A stretch of 64,000 bases of DNA from Bog-473 sp963726005 (GCA_963726005.1 CAVSAT010000020.1:124001-188000); one strand, 5' to 3'; positions 1 to 8,292 are shown, counted from the first letter of the stretch. Translations and numbers: made by a program. Notes: generated by a model not told the origin, from the sequence alone.

Positions 1-11
1 AGCCGTTCCAC

Positions 12-998
12 GTGGACGCCGAGGGCGGGCCCGACAACTGCACCCACGGCCTCAAGGGGTGCACGCTCTGCACCCGCGCCTGCCCGCGCTTCCGGACCTG
101 GGAGCCCGACATCGAGACCTACCTGTTCGGGCGCCCCCGGACCGACGACGAGGTCTCGGGCATCGCCCGCCGGACCGTGCTGGCCCGGGCCACCGACGCC
201 GACGTGCAGGGGATCGGGCAGGACGGTGGCCTGGTCTCGGCACTCTTGATATGGGCCTTCGAGCACGACGTGATCGACGCCGCGCTCGTCTCGGGCCTCG
301 AGGGCGACGGCTCGACGTGGAAGGCGGTGCCCCGAGTGGCGCGCAACCGCGAGGACGTGCTCGCCACGGCGGGCTCCCGCTACACCTACTCGGCCAACCC
401 CTTGGCCTACGCCGAGGCCATCGCCGGAGGGGCGGAACGCATTGCCCTCGTGGGCATGGGCTGCCAGGCCTCGGCACCCCCCGTCATGGCGGCGCGCAAG
501 GCCGGCAAGATCGCCCGCCGCTTCACCCTCTCGATCGGGCTGCTCTGCTCCAAGACGTTCGACGACGCCATCTTTCCCGAGCTCTTCGAGGCGAGGTACG
601 GGTTGCCCCGGGCCGACATCGTCAAGATGAACATCAAGGGGGTCTTCCAGGTCTGGATGAAGGACGGCAGTTACCACGAGGTGCCGCTGAAGGAGGCCCA
701 CGCCTGGACCCGCGAGGGTTGCACGAGCTGCCCCGACTTCGCAGCCGAGCACGCCGACATCTCGACCGGGGGCATCGGTGCGTTCGGCGACTGGACCCTG
801 ACGCTGGTGCGCACCGAGCGGGGCGAGGAGCTGTTCGGCGACATGGAGACGGCCGGCGTGATCGAGACCAGGCCAATCGAGGACGACCCGGGGGCGGTCA
901 CCCTCCTCAACAAGCTGAGCCGCGTCAGCCGGAAGCGCTGGCCGGCCACGGCCGTGCCCATGCCGGGGCGCCTGCCCGCTGCCACACCTGCCACCTGA
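12..998 (+). CDS. FrhB-type coenzyme F420 hydrogenase/dehydrogenase beta-subunit family protein (5' partial)
   Basis: Members of this family are Fe-S flavoproteins that exchange electrons with reduced deazaflavin F420 or similar carriers in the cytoplasm. The N-terminus carries a cysteine cluster (GCTLCTRACPRF) typical of a 4Fe-4S site. Further single cysteines follow in VGMGCQ and IGLLCSK. The C-terminal half has the FrhB_C signature EGCTSCPDFAAEHADIS followed by GGIGAFGDW. The frame is open to the left edge of the window, and the residues before the first GTG (PFH) fit the same protein, so the true start probably lies upstream. The thioesterase gene follows after 9 bp, suggesting co-transcription. 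Physiological substrate unknown; family assignment is firm. Confidence 0.85.
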   Translation: MDAEGGPDNCTHGLKGCTLCTRACPRFRTWEPDIETYLFGRPRTDDEVSGIARRTVLARATDADVQGIGQDGGLVSALLIWAFEHDVIDAALVSGLEGDGSTWKAVPRVARNREDVLATAGSRYTYSANPLAYAEAIAGGAERIALVGMGCQASAPPVMAARKAGKIARRFTLSIGLLCSKTFDDAIFPELFEARYGLPRADIVKMNIKGVFQVWMKDGSYHEVPLKEAHAWTREGCTSCPDFAAEHADISTGGIGAFGDWTLTLVRTERGEELFGDMETAGVIETRPIEDDPGAVTLLNKLSRVSRKRWPATAVPMPGRLPAATPAT

Positions 999-1007
999 CG
1001 TGCGCCG

Positions 1008-1394
1008 ATGAGCGCGCCGGGGACCGACGAGTTCGCCGCCCTGCTCGGGATCGAGGTGGAACGCCGGGGTGCAGGCCACACGGTGGCCGTGCTGACCACC
1101 GACGGGCGTCATGCCAACCCGCACCGAACGGTGCACGGCGCCGTCTTCTACGCGGTGGCGGGGGCGGCCGTCGCCGCGGCGGCGAACGACCACGAACGCT
1201 CCGGCATCATCTCCTCGGTGCTCGTCGAGTACCTCCAACCCGCCGCCATCGGTGACGAGCTCTACGCCGAGGTGACGCGCGAGGTCTCGACCGACCGGGA
1301 GGACATCTTCACCGGCTCGGTCCGGCGCGGCGAGAACGGCGACCTGCTGGCCTGGGTGCGCGCCCGGGGGACGCGGCGGACGCGCCCGGCCTGA
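1008..1394 (+). CDS. PaaI-family hotdog-fold acyl-CoA thioesterase
   Basis: A 128-residue single-domain hotdog protein. The family hydrolyses acyl-CoA or aryl-CoA thioesters to free acids. The active-site turn of the PaaI/4HBT type is visible as HGAVFYAVAGAAVAAA near residues 45-60, where the usual HGG(x)xF is HGAVF. The strand SSVLVEYLQPAAIGDELYAEV is the conserved second half of the fold. Length is normal for the family. It starts at ATG 9 bp after the FrhB-like gene, so the two probably share a transcript. The substrate cannot be told from sequence; detoxification of dead-end CoA esters is the usual role. Confidence 0.8.
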   Translation: MSAPGTDEFAALLGIEVERRGAGHTVAVLTTDGRHANPHRTVHGAVFYAVAGAAVAAAANDHERSGIISSVLVEYLQPAAIGDELYAEVTREVSTDREDIFTGSVRRGENGDLLAWVRARGTRRTRPA

Positions 1395-1448
1395 GGCCGC
1401 CGTACCCGGTCTCCCCCGAGGGGCCCACTCGCCTTCCGGTGGGACCGA

Positions 1449-1994
1449 TCAGGCTCCTGGGGACGGGTCACGCCCGGTGTAGGCGAGAAGCTTGTCCTGA
1501 GCGGACGCGTTCGGGGCGACGTCGATCGCTGGTTTGAACACGCCATTGCGCTGCTCGTCGGTGAAGCGCCCGTAGATGAACGCGTAGGCCGCGTCGGGGA
1601 GCCCGGTGGGCATCGTCGCGTCCTGCGCCGTGGACCTGGCCAGGTCCCACCCGTGCAGGAGTTGGTCGCTGAAAGCGACGCCCAGGGCCGGACCGGTCCT
1701 TTCGATCACCCCCGGCTCCTCGAAGGTGCGTAGGGTCTCGGCGCGCCCCCGCGCGAAGTCGGTCACCGGGTCGTCGCCCATGAGATCCGGTGGGGTCGAC
1801 GAGGGCGGCGCAACGTCCTCGCCTCGTGCCGCACCCACGAAGTACCGCTGCGTCTGGAGCATGTGGTTCATGAGCGTGCGGACGTCCCACTCGTCGCAGG
1901 ACGTCGGGGCATCGAGCTCCTGGACGGCTCCCGCCACCTTGGCCGACGTCCACTCGCTCGCACGCCGGTAGAGATCAAGCAGATCGAGATCCAT
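1449..1994 (-). CDS. TIGR03086-like metal-binding protein (mycothiol maleylpyruvate isomerase N-terminal/DinB fold)
   Basis: A 181-residue four-helix-bundle protein of the actinobacterial MDMPI-N/TIGR03086 group. Family members bind a divalent metal through histidines, and several use mycothiol as cofactor. Visible anchors are CDEWDVRTLMNHMLQTQ near residues 33-50 and the second histidine helix FSDQLLHGWDLARST. The start at 1994 is supported by a strong Shine-Dalgarno (AGGAGG) 6 nt upstream; longer in-frame starts are less likely. It is convergent with the thioesterase gene. Substrate unknown. Confidence 0.75.
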   Translation of the reverse strand: MDLDLLDLYRRASEWTSAKVAGAVQELDAPTSCDEWDVRTLMNHMLQTQRYFVGAARGEDVAPPSSTPPDLMGDDPVTDFARGRAETLRTFEEPGVIERTGPALGVAFSDQLLHGWDLARSTAQDATMPTGLPDAAYAFIYGRFTDEQRNGVFKPAIDVAPNASAQDKLLAYTGRDPSPGA

Positions 1995-2103
1995 CGCATT
2001 CCTCCTCTTGGTTGCCGATGAGAGCACTACCCATATGAGACCTCCCGCACCCCCCCCGGATCGATGCCGCCTGGCTGGCCCGACCCGCGCCCGCCGGGCC
2101 TCC

Positions 2104-3555
2104 TCATGCCGCCACCGCTGCCGCGGTCGCGCTCGCGCCCGCGAAACGGCCGAACATCGTGCTGTCCCCGATGGAGAGCCCGCTGGCGTACCCGAACGAG
2201 CACACACCGGCCGTGGTGCGCCCCGCCGCGAAGAGCCCCGGGATGGCGCGGCCGGTGAGGTCGAGCACCTCGCCCGCCACCGTCGTCTCCAGCCCGCCGA
2301 GGGTGAAGGGCGCGTAAGGTGCCGGCCCGACACGAAGGTCGACGGCGCCGATCGGGGGCACCAGCGGGCGGACCCAGGCCGGGCCCTTGTGGAAGAGCGG
2401 GTCCTCCCCCGCCGCGGCGTGGCGGTTGTAGAGGTCGACGGTGGCCTGGAGCGAGCCGGCCGGCAGGCCCATCTCCGACTCGAGCTGCTCGGCCGTCTCG
2501 CAGACCCACGTGGCGGCGAGGCCCATCCAATTCACCTCGTAGGACGCCTCGTCGACGATGAGATAGACCTCGCCGCCCTGCTCGTAGAGGGCGGACTGGC
2601 CGACGCGTCCCATGTACGTGTCCTCGTTGATGAACCGCTGACCCTTGCCGTTCACGAGGATGCCGTGGATCAGCGTGCGAGGCGGGGTGATCGGCAGGGA
2701 GACCTCCCCCGCGTACATGTTGCGCACGCCGGCGCCGATGGCCTGCGCCATGCGGATGGCCCGCCCGTCGTCGCCCTCGGTGCCGACCTTGAACGTTCCA
2801 CGCACGAGGGGCGGGCAATGCCGGCGCAACATGTCGTCGTTGAAGATGAAGCCGCCCGCGGTGAGCACGACCCCGCCGCGGGCCCGCAACGAGACCGTCT
2901 CGCCGAAGCGCTGCGCCTGCACGCCGACGACCCGGCCGTCGTCGACGACGAGCCGGTCCACCCGGGTGTCGGCCGAGATGGCGGCGCCGGCGCCGGTGGC
3001 GGCCGCCGCCAGGTGCTGCATGAGCAGCCAGCCCGTCGAGCGCTTGGTCTTGGCCAGATGGCCCCGGGGCGCCGGGCGCGCGATCTCGTTGAACGGGTAG
3101 GCGTCCTCGCCGCCGGAGTAGACGAGGCCCTCGGTGCCGGTCGGCGCCATGGAGGTGTCGGCGCAGAACGTCGGGTCGAAGGGGACGCCGCGTGCCACCA
3201 GCCAGTCGAAGTGGCCCAGGCTCTCCTCGCAGTAGCGGGCGATCTTGCGCTCGTCGGGATCCGGCCCGCAGGCGGCCATCATGTAGCGGTACATGTCATC
3301 GAGGCTGTCCTCGAACCCGCAGGCCCTCTGAATCGGCGTACCCCCGCCGAGATACACGATCCCCTCGGCCAGGGCGGCGGCTCCTCCGGGGCCGGAGGAC
3401 CGTTCGGTGACGAGCACCCGGGCCCCCGCCTCGGCGGCGGTGAAGGCCGCGGTCGAGCCGGCGGCGCCGAATCCGACGACGATCACGTCGGCCGCGTCGT
3501 CCCAGCTCTTGATCTCGGCCACGTCGCACGGCGTCACGTCGTCGGGGTTGCGCAC
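2104..3555 (-). CDS. FAD-binding dehydrogenase, fumarate reductase/3-ketosteroid dehydrogenase-type flavoprotein
   Basis: A 483-residue cytoplasmic flavoprotein that probably inserts or removes a carbon-carbon double bond. Near the N-terminus, ADVIVVGFGAAGSTAAF is the Rossmann dinucleotide-binding motif, followed by a second FAD contact at VLVTERSSGPGG. The C-terminal PFTLGGLETTVAGEVLD and GLFAAGRTTAGV are the conserved closing FAD motifs of the succinate dehydrogenase/fumarate reductase flavoprotein and ketosteroid dehydrogenase group. GTG at 3555 is chosen because it gives the normal short lead into the Rossmann fold; upstream sequence is low-complexity. Whether the substrate is a steroid, an enoate or another ring compound is not determinable here. 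Confidence 0.8.
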   Translation of the reverse strand: MRNPDDVTPCDVAEIKSWDDAADVIVVGFGAAGSTAAFTAAEAGARVLVTERSSGPGGAAALAEGIVYLGGGTPIQRACGFEDSLDDMYRYMMAACGPDPDERKIARYCEESLGHFDWLVARGVPFDPTFCADTSMAPTGTEGLVYSGGEDAYPFNEIARPAPRGHLAKTKRSTGWLLMQHLAAAATGAGAAISADTRVDRLVVDDGRVVGVQAQRFGETVSLRARGGVVLTAGGFIFNDDMLRRHCPPLVRGTFKVGTEGDDGRAIRMAQAIGAGVRNMYAGEVSLPITPPRTLIHGILVNGKGQRFINEDTYMGRVGQSALYEQGGEVYLIVDEASYEVNWMGLAATWVCETAEQLESEMGLPAGSLQATVDLYNRHAAAGEDPLFHKGPAWVRPLVPPIGAVDLRVGPAPYAPFTLGGLETTVAGEVLDLTGRAIPGLFAAGRTTAGVCSFGYASGLSIGDSTMFGRFAGASATAAAVAA

Positions 3556-3618
3556 TCCATCCTCTCCGCGCTCTTCGCCGAGACGGTAGCCGTTGGTGCC
3601 GTGGCAGCCGGGAGCCCC

Positions 3619-3624
3619 TACCCT
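3619..3624 (+). promoter_or_regulatory. -10 box of a probable leaderless promoter for the phosphotransferase gene
   Basis: TACCCT matches TAnnnT and ends 6 nt before the GTG at 3631, so transcription would begin at or next to the start codon. No Shine-Dalgarno precedes the GTG. Inferred from spacing alone. Confidence 0.5.
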
Positions 3625-3630
3625 GCGGGC

Positions 3631-4428
3631 GTGCCGAACCCACCCGATGCGCCGGCACCGCCGGCCGAGCTCGAACAGCTCGCCCCGGGGTGGACCGCCG
3701 TGCTGGCCTACCGGCTCGTCGCAGGGCTGACCACGTGGCGCCTCACGGGCCCGGACGGCACCGTGCGCTTCGCCAAGGTCGACACCGAGGGCCGTTACCC
3801 GACCCTGCGAGGCGAGTCCGAGCGGATGATCTGGGCCGCTCCCTACCTCCCCGTTCCCACGGTGGTCGCGCTCGAGCGGTCGGACACCGCGGCGGTCCTC
3901 GTCACCGAGGCGCTCCCCGGCCGCGACGGGACCCATCCCGACTGGCGCGGCGACCTTCCCGGGCTGGTGCGGGCGCTCGGCCGGGGGCTACGCGACTTCC
4001 ACGAGGCGGTCGGGGAGGAATGGTGCCCGTTCCGCTTCGACACCGAGCGGGCGCTCGAGCACGTGCGGCGACGGGTTGAAGTCGACGACGTCGACCCGGC
4101 CGGCTTCCACGAGGAGCACGCCCACCTCTCTCCGGCGGCCGCGCTCGCCGAGCTCGAGGCGACCGCCCCCCTCGGAGAGGACCTCGTCGTGTGCCACGGC
4201 GACTACTGCCCGCCGAACATGCTGCTCGAAGGAGGCCGGGTGACCGGCTACGTCGATCTCGGCGAGCTGGGCGCGGCGGACCGCTGGTGGGACATCGCCG
4301 TCGGAGCCTGGAGTGTGGGCTGGAACTTCGGGGATTCGCTCGAACCGCTGTTCTACGAGAGCTACGGCATCACCCCGGACCCGGTTCGCATCCGCTTCTA
4401 CCGACTGCTCTACGACCTCGTCTCCTGA
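3631..4428 (+). CDS. Aminoglycoside phosphotransferase (APH)-fold kinase
   Basis: A 265-residue protein with the eukaryotic-like APH kinase fold, which phosphorylates small molecules with ATP. The catalytic loop reads VCHGDYCPPNMLL near residue 189 (HGDxxxxN, catalytic Asp and metal-binding Asn), and the second metal-binding motif is YVDLGELGAADRWWDIA. The arrangement is closest to the APH(3') subgroup. That does not imply antibiotic resistance, since most chromosomal homologues in actinomycetes act on unknown metabolites. GTG 3631 is favoured by a TACCCT box 6 nt upstream. The 3' end overlaps the convergent glycosylase gene by 19 bp. Confidence 0.75.
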   Translation: MPNPPDAPAPPAELEQLAPGWTAVLAYRLVAGLTTWRLTGPDGTVRFAKVDTEGRYPTLRGESERMIWAAPYLPVPTVVALERSDTAAVLVTEALPGRDGTHPDWRGDLPGLVRALGRGLRDFHEAVGEEWCPFRFDTERALEHVRRRVEVDDVDPAGFHEEHAHLSPAAALAELEATAPLGEDLVVCHGDYCPPNMLLEGGRVTGYVDLGELGAADRWWDIAVGAWSVGWNFGDSLEPLFYESYGITPDPVRIRFYRLLYDLVS

Positions 4429-5153
4429 GCCGTCCGGCGGGGTCGACCCGGGCCCGAGCCTGCTGCTGCGGCGGCGATCAACGCGCGTGCCCGGGTGAAC
4501 ACGGCGTCGAACATGGGCACCGTCAGCTTGCCGGTGAACGTGTTCTGCTGGCTCGGGTGGTACGAGCCGAGCAGGGTGACCCCGGGGTCGAGCGTGCTCT
4601 CGGACAGGTGGCCGAACGACGGGCGGGGCCGTAGGCCGTGCTGTGCCGCGACCGCCCGCCAGGCGAACTGTCCGAGGGCCACGACCACGACGGCGTCGCC
4701 CAGCAGCGACAGCTCGCGGGCGAGATACGGTGCGCACGCCTCGCGCTCTGCGGGATCGGGCTTGTTGCCCGGCGGCGCACAGTGCACGGCGGCGGTGATG
4801 TACGCGCCGCGCAAGGTGAGGCCGTCGTCGCGGGACGTGCTGACGGCCTGCGACGCGAAGCCGGCCCGGTGGAGCGCCGCGAAGAGCCAGTCACCGGACC
4901 GGTCGCCGGTGAACATCCGTCCCGTCCGGTTGCCACCGTGCGCCGCCGGCGCGAGGCCCACGATCACCAGCGCAGCGCGGGGATCGCCGAACCCGGGCAC
5001 GGCACGCCCCCAGTAGACCTGGCCGGCGTACGACGCCCGGCCGGTCCGCGCGACCTCCTCGCGCCAGCGCACGAGGCGCGGGCACCGCCGACACGCTGCG
5101 ACGTCCCGCTGCACCGCGGCCACCGAGTCCCTCTTCCCCCGGTTGGACGACAT
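4410..5153 (-). CDS. Type 5 uracil-DNA glycosylase (UdgB family, 4Fe-4S)
   Basis: Removes uracil and other deaminated bases from DNA to start base-excision repair. The 247-residue protein shows the family's iron-sulfur cysteines (CRRCP near the N-terminus, then HCAPPG and EREACAPY). The active-site loop is GLAPAAHGGNRTGRMFTGD; type 5 enzymes have alanine where other families have a catalytic Asp or Asn. Motif 2 is SYHPSQQNTFTGKL with its conserved histidine. ATG 5153 lies 7 nt after a minus-strand TAGGCT box, consistent with leaderless expression from a divergent promoter shared with the phosphatase gene. Confidence 0.85.
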   Translation of the reverse strand: MSSNRGKRDSVAAVQRDVAACRRCPRLVRWREEVARTGRASYAGQVYWGRAVPGFGDPRAALVIVGLAPAAHGGNRTGRMFTGDRSGDWLFAALHRAGFASQAVSTSRDDGLTLRGAYITAAVHCAPPGNKPDPAEREACAPYLARELSLLGDAVVVVALGQFAWRAVAAQHGLRPRPSFGHLSESTLDPGVTLLGSYHPSQQNTFTGKLTVPMFDAVFTRARALIAAAAAGSGPGRPRRTAQETRS

Positions 5154-5160
5154 GGCGCAG

Positions 5161-5170
5161 AGCCTACGAT
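5161..5170. promoter_or_regulatory. Overlapping divergent -10 boxes between udgB-like and phosphatase genes
   Basis: The ten bases AGCCTACGAT contain TACGAT on the plus strand (5165-5170) and TAGGCT on the minus strand (5166-5161). The two boxes share the central TA. Each sits 7-8 nt before a start codon (GTG 5179 on plus, ATG 5153 on minus), so both genes may be leaderless and fire from one small bidirectional promoter. Inferred from sequence. Confidence 0.5.
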
Positions 5171-5178
5171 GGGCGTCC

Positions 5179-5865
5179 GTGCCCCCATCAGCCCGTTCTT
5201 CCGCCGCACGCACGATGTCCCGCCGCGGCCGCCGGTCTCCCCCTGCCACTGTTGTGCTCCTGGTGCGGCACGGCACGACGCCGACGACCGGCAAGATGCT
5301 CCCGGGACGCGCCGGCGGCCTCCACCTCTCCGAGAAGGGGCAGGCGCAGGCCGCCGCGGCGGCCGAGCGCATCGCGCTCTTGGGCAAGGCCCCAGCCGCG
5401 GTGTACGCATCGCCACTGGAGCGGACCCGCGAGACGGCGGCACCCATCGCCCGGGCGCTCGGCCTGCGCGTGCGGACCGCACCCGGTCTGGTCGAGGTGG
5501 ACGTGGGCCAATGGACCGAGAAGCCCCTGACCCGGCTGTACCGGACCCGGGAATGGCCCGCCGTCCAGCGCTGGCCGGGAGGATTCCGCTTTCCGGGTGG
5601 GGAGTCGTTCGCCGAGATGTCGGTGCGCGCCATGGACGCCGTGCTCGGGCTCGTGGCCGACCATCCGGGCCAGACGATCGTGGCCGTCTCGCACGCCGAC
5701 CCGATCAAGGCGATCGTGGCGGCGTCGGCCGGTGTGCCGATCGACCTGATGCAGCGGCTCGTTGTCTCGCCGTGCTCCATCTCGGCCATCCTCTTCACCG
5801 CCGGCGGCCCGGTGGTGCTGTCCGTGAACTCGACGGGAAATCTCGACGAATTGGTGCCGTCGTGA
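5179..5865 (+). CDS. Histidine phosphatase family protein (MSMEG_4193-like phosphomutase/phosphatase)
   Basis: A phosphoglycerate-mutase-fold enzyme of about 228 residues. The phosphohistidine motif is LVRHGTTP near residue 30, followed by YASPLERTRETA (second Arg) and GGESFAEMSVRA, with the late catalytic histidine in VAVSHADPIKA. It heads the conserved actinobacterial trio phosphatase - DUF3090 - SCO1664-like. The start is uncertain: GTG 5179 is suggested by the TACGAT box 8 nt upstream, while ATG 5215 would give a more compact N-terminus. The downstream gene begins 13 bp after the stop. Substrate unknown. Confidence 0.8.
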   Translation: MPPSARSSAARTMSRRGRRSPPATVVLLVRHGTTPTTGKMLPGRAGGLHLSEKGQAQAAAAAERIALLGKAPAAVYASPLERTRETAAPIARALGLRVRTAPGLVEVDVGQWTEKPLTRLYRTREWPAVQRWPGGFRFPGGESFAEMSVRAMDAVLGLVADHPGQTIVAVSHADPIKAIVAASAGVPIDLMQRLVVSPCSISAILFTAGGPVVLSVNSTGNLDELVPS

Positions 5866-5878
5866 GGGATCGGCTGCG

Positions 5879-6403
5879 GTGAGCGACGAGTTCGACTTCG
5901 ACGCACCCGATCACTGCACGATCGGGGTGCTCGGCGAGGTGGGCCACCGGCTCTTCCTCTTCTACTGCCGCCAGGGTTTGACCGAGACGACGGTCAAGGT
6001 CGAGAAGCAACAGGTCGCGGTGCTCGCCGGGTACCTCGGCCGCATCGTGAAGGAGCTGGGTCGCCCGGGTCACCTGCCCGAGGATCTCGAGTTCTACGGC
6101 ACCGAGGAGTTCGAGTGGGTCGTGGGGACCATCGGCGTCTCCTACGACGAGGAGCTGGACCGCATCATCGTCGTGCTCGAAGAAATGGACATCGACGACG
6201 AGGACGGGGACGAGGACGACCTCGCCGAGAGCGGGCGAGTGCTGCGCGTCGCGCTCACCCGTGAGCAGGCGGCCGCCTTCGCCATCCATGCCACGCAACA
6301 GGTGGAGTCGGGCCGCCCGCCGTGCCCCCTGTGCTCGCTCCCGTTGGACCCGGCGGGTCACGACTGTCCGCGCACCAACGGGCACCGTCCGCCGGCGAGC
6401 TAG
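5879..6403 (+). CDS. DUF3090 family protein
   Basis: A 174-residue protein of an actinobacterial family of unknown function (TIGR03847/DUF3090), recognised by FDFDAPDHCTIGVLGEVGHR at the N-terminus and FYGTEEFEWVVGTIGV in the middle. The C-terminus holds a small probable zinc site: CPLC, then a third cysteine in GHDCPR and a closing histidine. A strongly acidic stretch (IDDEDGDEDDLAE) precedes it. It lies between the phosphatase (13 bp gap) and the SCO1664-like kinase-fold gene (5 bp gap). This order is conserved in actinobacteria, so the three products probably act in one process. Confidence 0.85.
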   Translation: MSDEFDFDAPDHCTIGVLGEVGHRLFLFYCRQGLTETTVKVEKQQVAVLAGYLGRIVKELGRPGHLPEDLEFYGTEEFEWVVGTIGVSYDEELDRIIVVLEEMDIDDEDGDEDDLAESGRVLRVALTREQAAAFAIHATQQVESGRPPCPLCSLPLDPAGHDCPRTNGHRPPAS

Positions 6404-6408
6404 CCGTC

Positions 6409-7119
6409 GTGTCGGACGCCACCGTCGCGCGGGTCCTCACGGACGGCGACATGGAGGTGCACGGGCGCATCGCCGGGAGCTCGAATGCCACGCTGCTCGT
6501 GACCTGCCGGCTCGACGGCGAGGAGCTGCTCGCCGTCTACAAGCCGTCGAAGGGGGAGCGGCCATTGTGGGACTTCCCCGGTGGGCTCTTCCGGCGCGAG
6601 GTGGCCGCCTACGCCCTGTCCGAGTGGCTGGGCTGGGGTCTGGTTCCCGAGACCGTGGAGCGCCGAGAGGCTCCCTTCGGTCCGGGTTCGGTGCAGCGCT
6701 TCGTGCACGAGGACGGCACCTCGCACTATTTCACGCTGCGCGACGAGCCGAAGTGGCACCCCACGCTCATGCGCGTCTGCGCGTTCGACGTCATGGCCAA
6801 CAACGCCGACCGCAAGAGCGGCCACGTGTTGTTGGCCGAGAACAAGCTGTGGGCCATCGACCACGGCCTGTGCTTCAACAGCCGCGACAAGCTGCGGACG
6901 GTGATCTGGGACTTCGGCGGCGTCCCGCTCGAGGCCGCCGTGCAGGACGACCTGGCCCGGCTCGCCCACGAGGGTCCGCCGATGGAGTTGTGTGAGCTCA
7001 TCGATCCCCAGGAGGTGGCCGCGACCCTCGACAGGGTCGCCTGGCTCCTCAGCCTGAAGACCCTGCCCGAGCTCGTCGACGACGGCGAGTGGCCGCCGTA
7101 CCCCTGGCCGCTGGTCTGA
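6409..7119 (+). CDS. SCO1664 family protein with PI3/4-kinase-like features
   Basis: A 236-residue member of an uncharacterised actinobacterial family (TIGR03843). It resembles atypical phosphatidylinositol/HipA-type kinases: a lysine-containing strand LAVYKPSKGERPLWDF near residues 39-54, a catalytic-loop-like segment DVMANNADRKSGHVLL, and a metal-site-like IDHGLCF. GTG 6409 follows the DUF3090 stop by 5 bp and is preferred over an upstream frame start that would overlap that gene. Whether it phosphorylates a protein, a lipid or a small molecule is unknown. Its pairing with a phosphatase two genes upstream is suggestive. Confidence 0.8.
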   Translation: MSDATVARVLTDGDMEVHGRIAGSSNATLLVTCRLDGEELLAVYKPSKGERPLWDFPGGLFRREVAAYALSEWLGWGLVPETVERREAPFGPGSVQRFVHEDGTSHYFTLRDEPKWHPTLMRVCAFDVMANNADRKSGHVLLAENKLWAIDHGLCFNSRDKLRTVIWDFGGVPLEAAVQDDLARLAHEGPPMELCELIDPQEVAATLDRVAWLLSLKTLPELVDDGEWPPYPWPLV

Positions 7120-7193
7120 GCGGTCTCGCCACTTCGAAACCTCCTGGTCACGGCGTCGGAGCGCACCAGTAGAAATCTGACTCAACCCATGGG

Positions 7194-7199
7194 TAATAT
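7194..7199 (+). promoter_or_regulatory. -10 element upstream of the TauE/SafE gene
   Basis: TAATAT, preceded by GGG, in the 141-bp gap before the exporter gene. It is one of the few near-consensus, A/T-rich hexamers in this part of the window. A good Shine-Dalgarno (GGGAGGG) lies just before ATG 7261, so this transcript would carry a leader of about 55 nt. No convincing -35 was found. Confidence 0.4.
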
Positions 7200-7260
7200 G
7201 AAACCGCTATGACGGGTTGGCAACAGAGCCTCGACCCGGAGGCCGGCCGGGGAGGGCTCG

Positions 7261-8238
7261 ATGTCCATTGATCCCCTGATCGTCCTCGGGAGCGCCGTCG
7301 TCGGGTTCCTCGTCGGTATGACCGGCGCGGGCGGCGGGGCGCTGATGACCCCGATGCTGATCCTCTTCTTCGGCGTGAAGCCGTCGACGGCCATCTCGAG
7401 CGACCTGGTCGCCGCCGTGCTCATGCGGCCGGTGGGCGCGGTCGTGCACATGTCCAAGAAGACCGTGAACTACCCGCTGGTCGGCTGGATGGTCCTCGGC
7501 TCGGTCCCGTCCGCTCTGTTCGGCGCCTACGCCCTCCACCTCTTGGGTAACTCGACGTCCGCCGAGCACAACGTGCAGCTGCTTCTCGGTGCGGCCCTGC
7601 TGATCGGCGCGGCGGCCATGGTCCTGCGCTACGGGCTCGACCGCCGTTCGGGGCACCGGCGGCAAGGGCTCATCCGCGAGGTCGTCGTGCGCCCGCTGCC
7701 CACCGTGGCCATCGGGGCGATCGGTGGCTTCGTCGTCGGCATGACCTCGGTCGGCTCGGGCTCCTTGATGATCGTGCTCCTGCTCTTCTTGTACCCGGTG
7801 CTCGGCGCCAACCAGCTCGTCGGCACCGACCTCACCCAGGCTGTCCCGCTGACGCTCGCCGCCGCGCTCGGCGCGCTGGCCTTCGGGCATGTCGAGTTCG
7901 CGGTCACCGCGTCCATCGTCGTCGGCAGCGTGCCGGCCGTCCTGGTCGGCTCGCTCATCTCTTCGCGGGCCCCGGACCGCTACATCCGCCCGGTCATCAC
8001 GTTCGTCATCTTCGCCTCGGGCCTCAAGTACGTGGGCGTCGGCACCACGGCACTCGGCTGGACGCTCGGCGCCGTGCTCGTGGGCGCCGGCGCGATCTGG
8101 CTCGCCTACGTGCGGCCGCGGCGGGCCGGCCTGGGCAGCGGCGAGTCTGATGGGACCCACGACGGCGCGCCTGGCACGTCCGCACTCTCCGTGAACGGCA
8201 CGCACCGCGGCGTCACGGCGGCGGCAAAGCCGAGCTGA
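7261..8238 (+). CDS. TauE/SafE family sulfite/sulfoacetate-type membrane exporter
   Basis: A 325-residue polytopic membrane protein with about eight hydrophobic helices. The duplicated family signature is present in both halves: VGFLVGMTGAGGGALMTP near residue 15 and GGFVVGMTSVGSGSLMIV near residue 157. The family exports or imports sulfur-containing or organic anions such as sulfite, sulfoacetate or sulfolactate. The C-terminal tail of about 35 residues is hydrophilic and not conserved. A Shine-Dalgarno stands 4 nt before ATG. Convergent with the SGNH gene; no sulfur-metabolism neighbour helps assign a substrate. Confidence 0.85.
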   Translation: MSIDPLIVLGSAVVGFLVGMTGAGGGALMTPMLILFFGVKPSTAISSDLVAAVLMRPVGAVVHMSKKTVNYPLVGWMVLGSVPSALFGAYALHLLGNSTSAEHNVQLLLGAALLIGAAAMVLRYGLDRRSGHRRQGLIREVVVRPLPTVAIGAIGGFVVGMTSVGSGSLMIVLLLFLYPVLGANQLVGTDLTQAVPLTLAAALGALAFGHVEFAVTASIVVGSVPAVLVGSLISSRAPDRYIRPVITFVIFASGLKYVGVGTTALGWTLGAVLVGAGAIWLAYVRPRRAGLGSGESDGTHDGAPGTSALSVNGTHRGVTAAAKPS

Positions 8239-8292
8239 CCAAACACCCGCGACCCCTCGCGCGCGTACACCCGTGCCGGCGTCTCCGACCGC

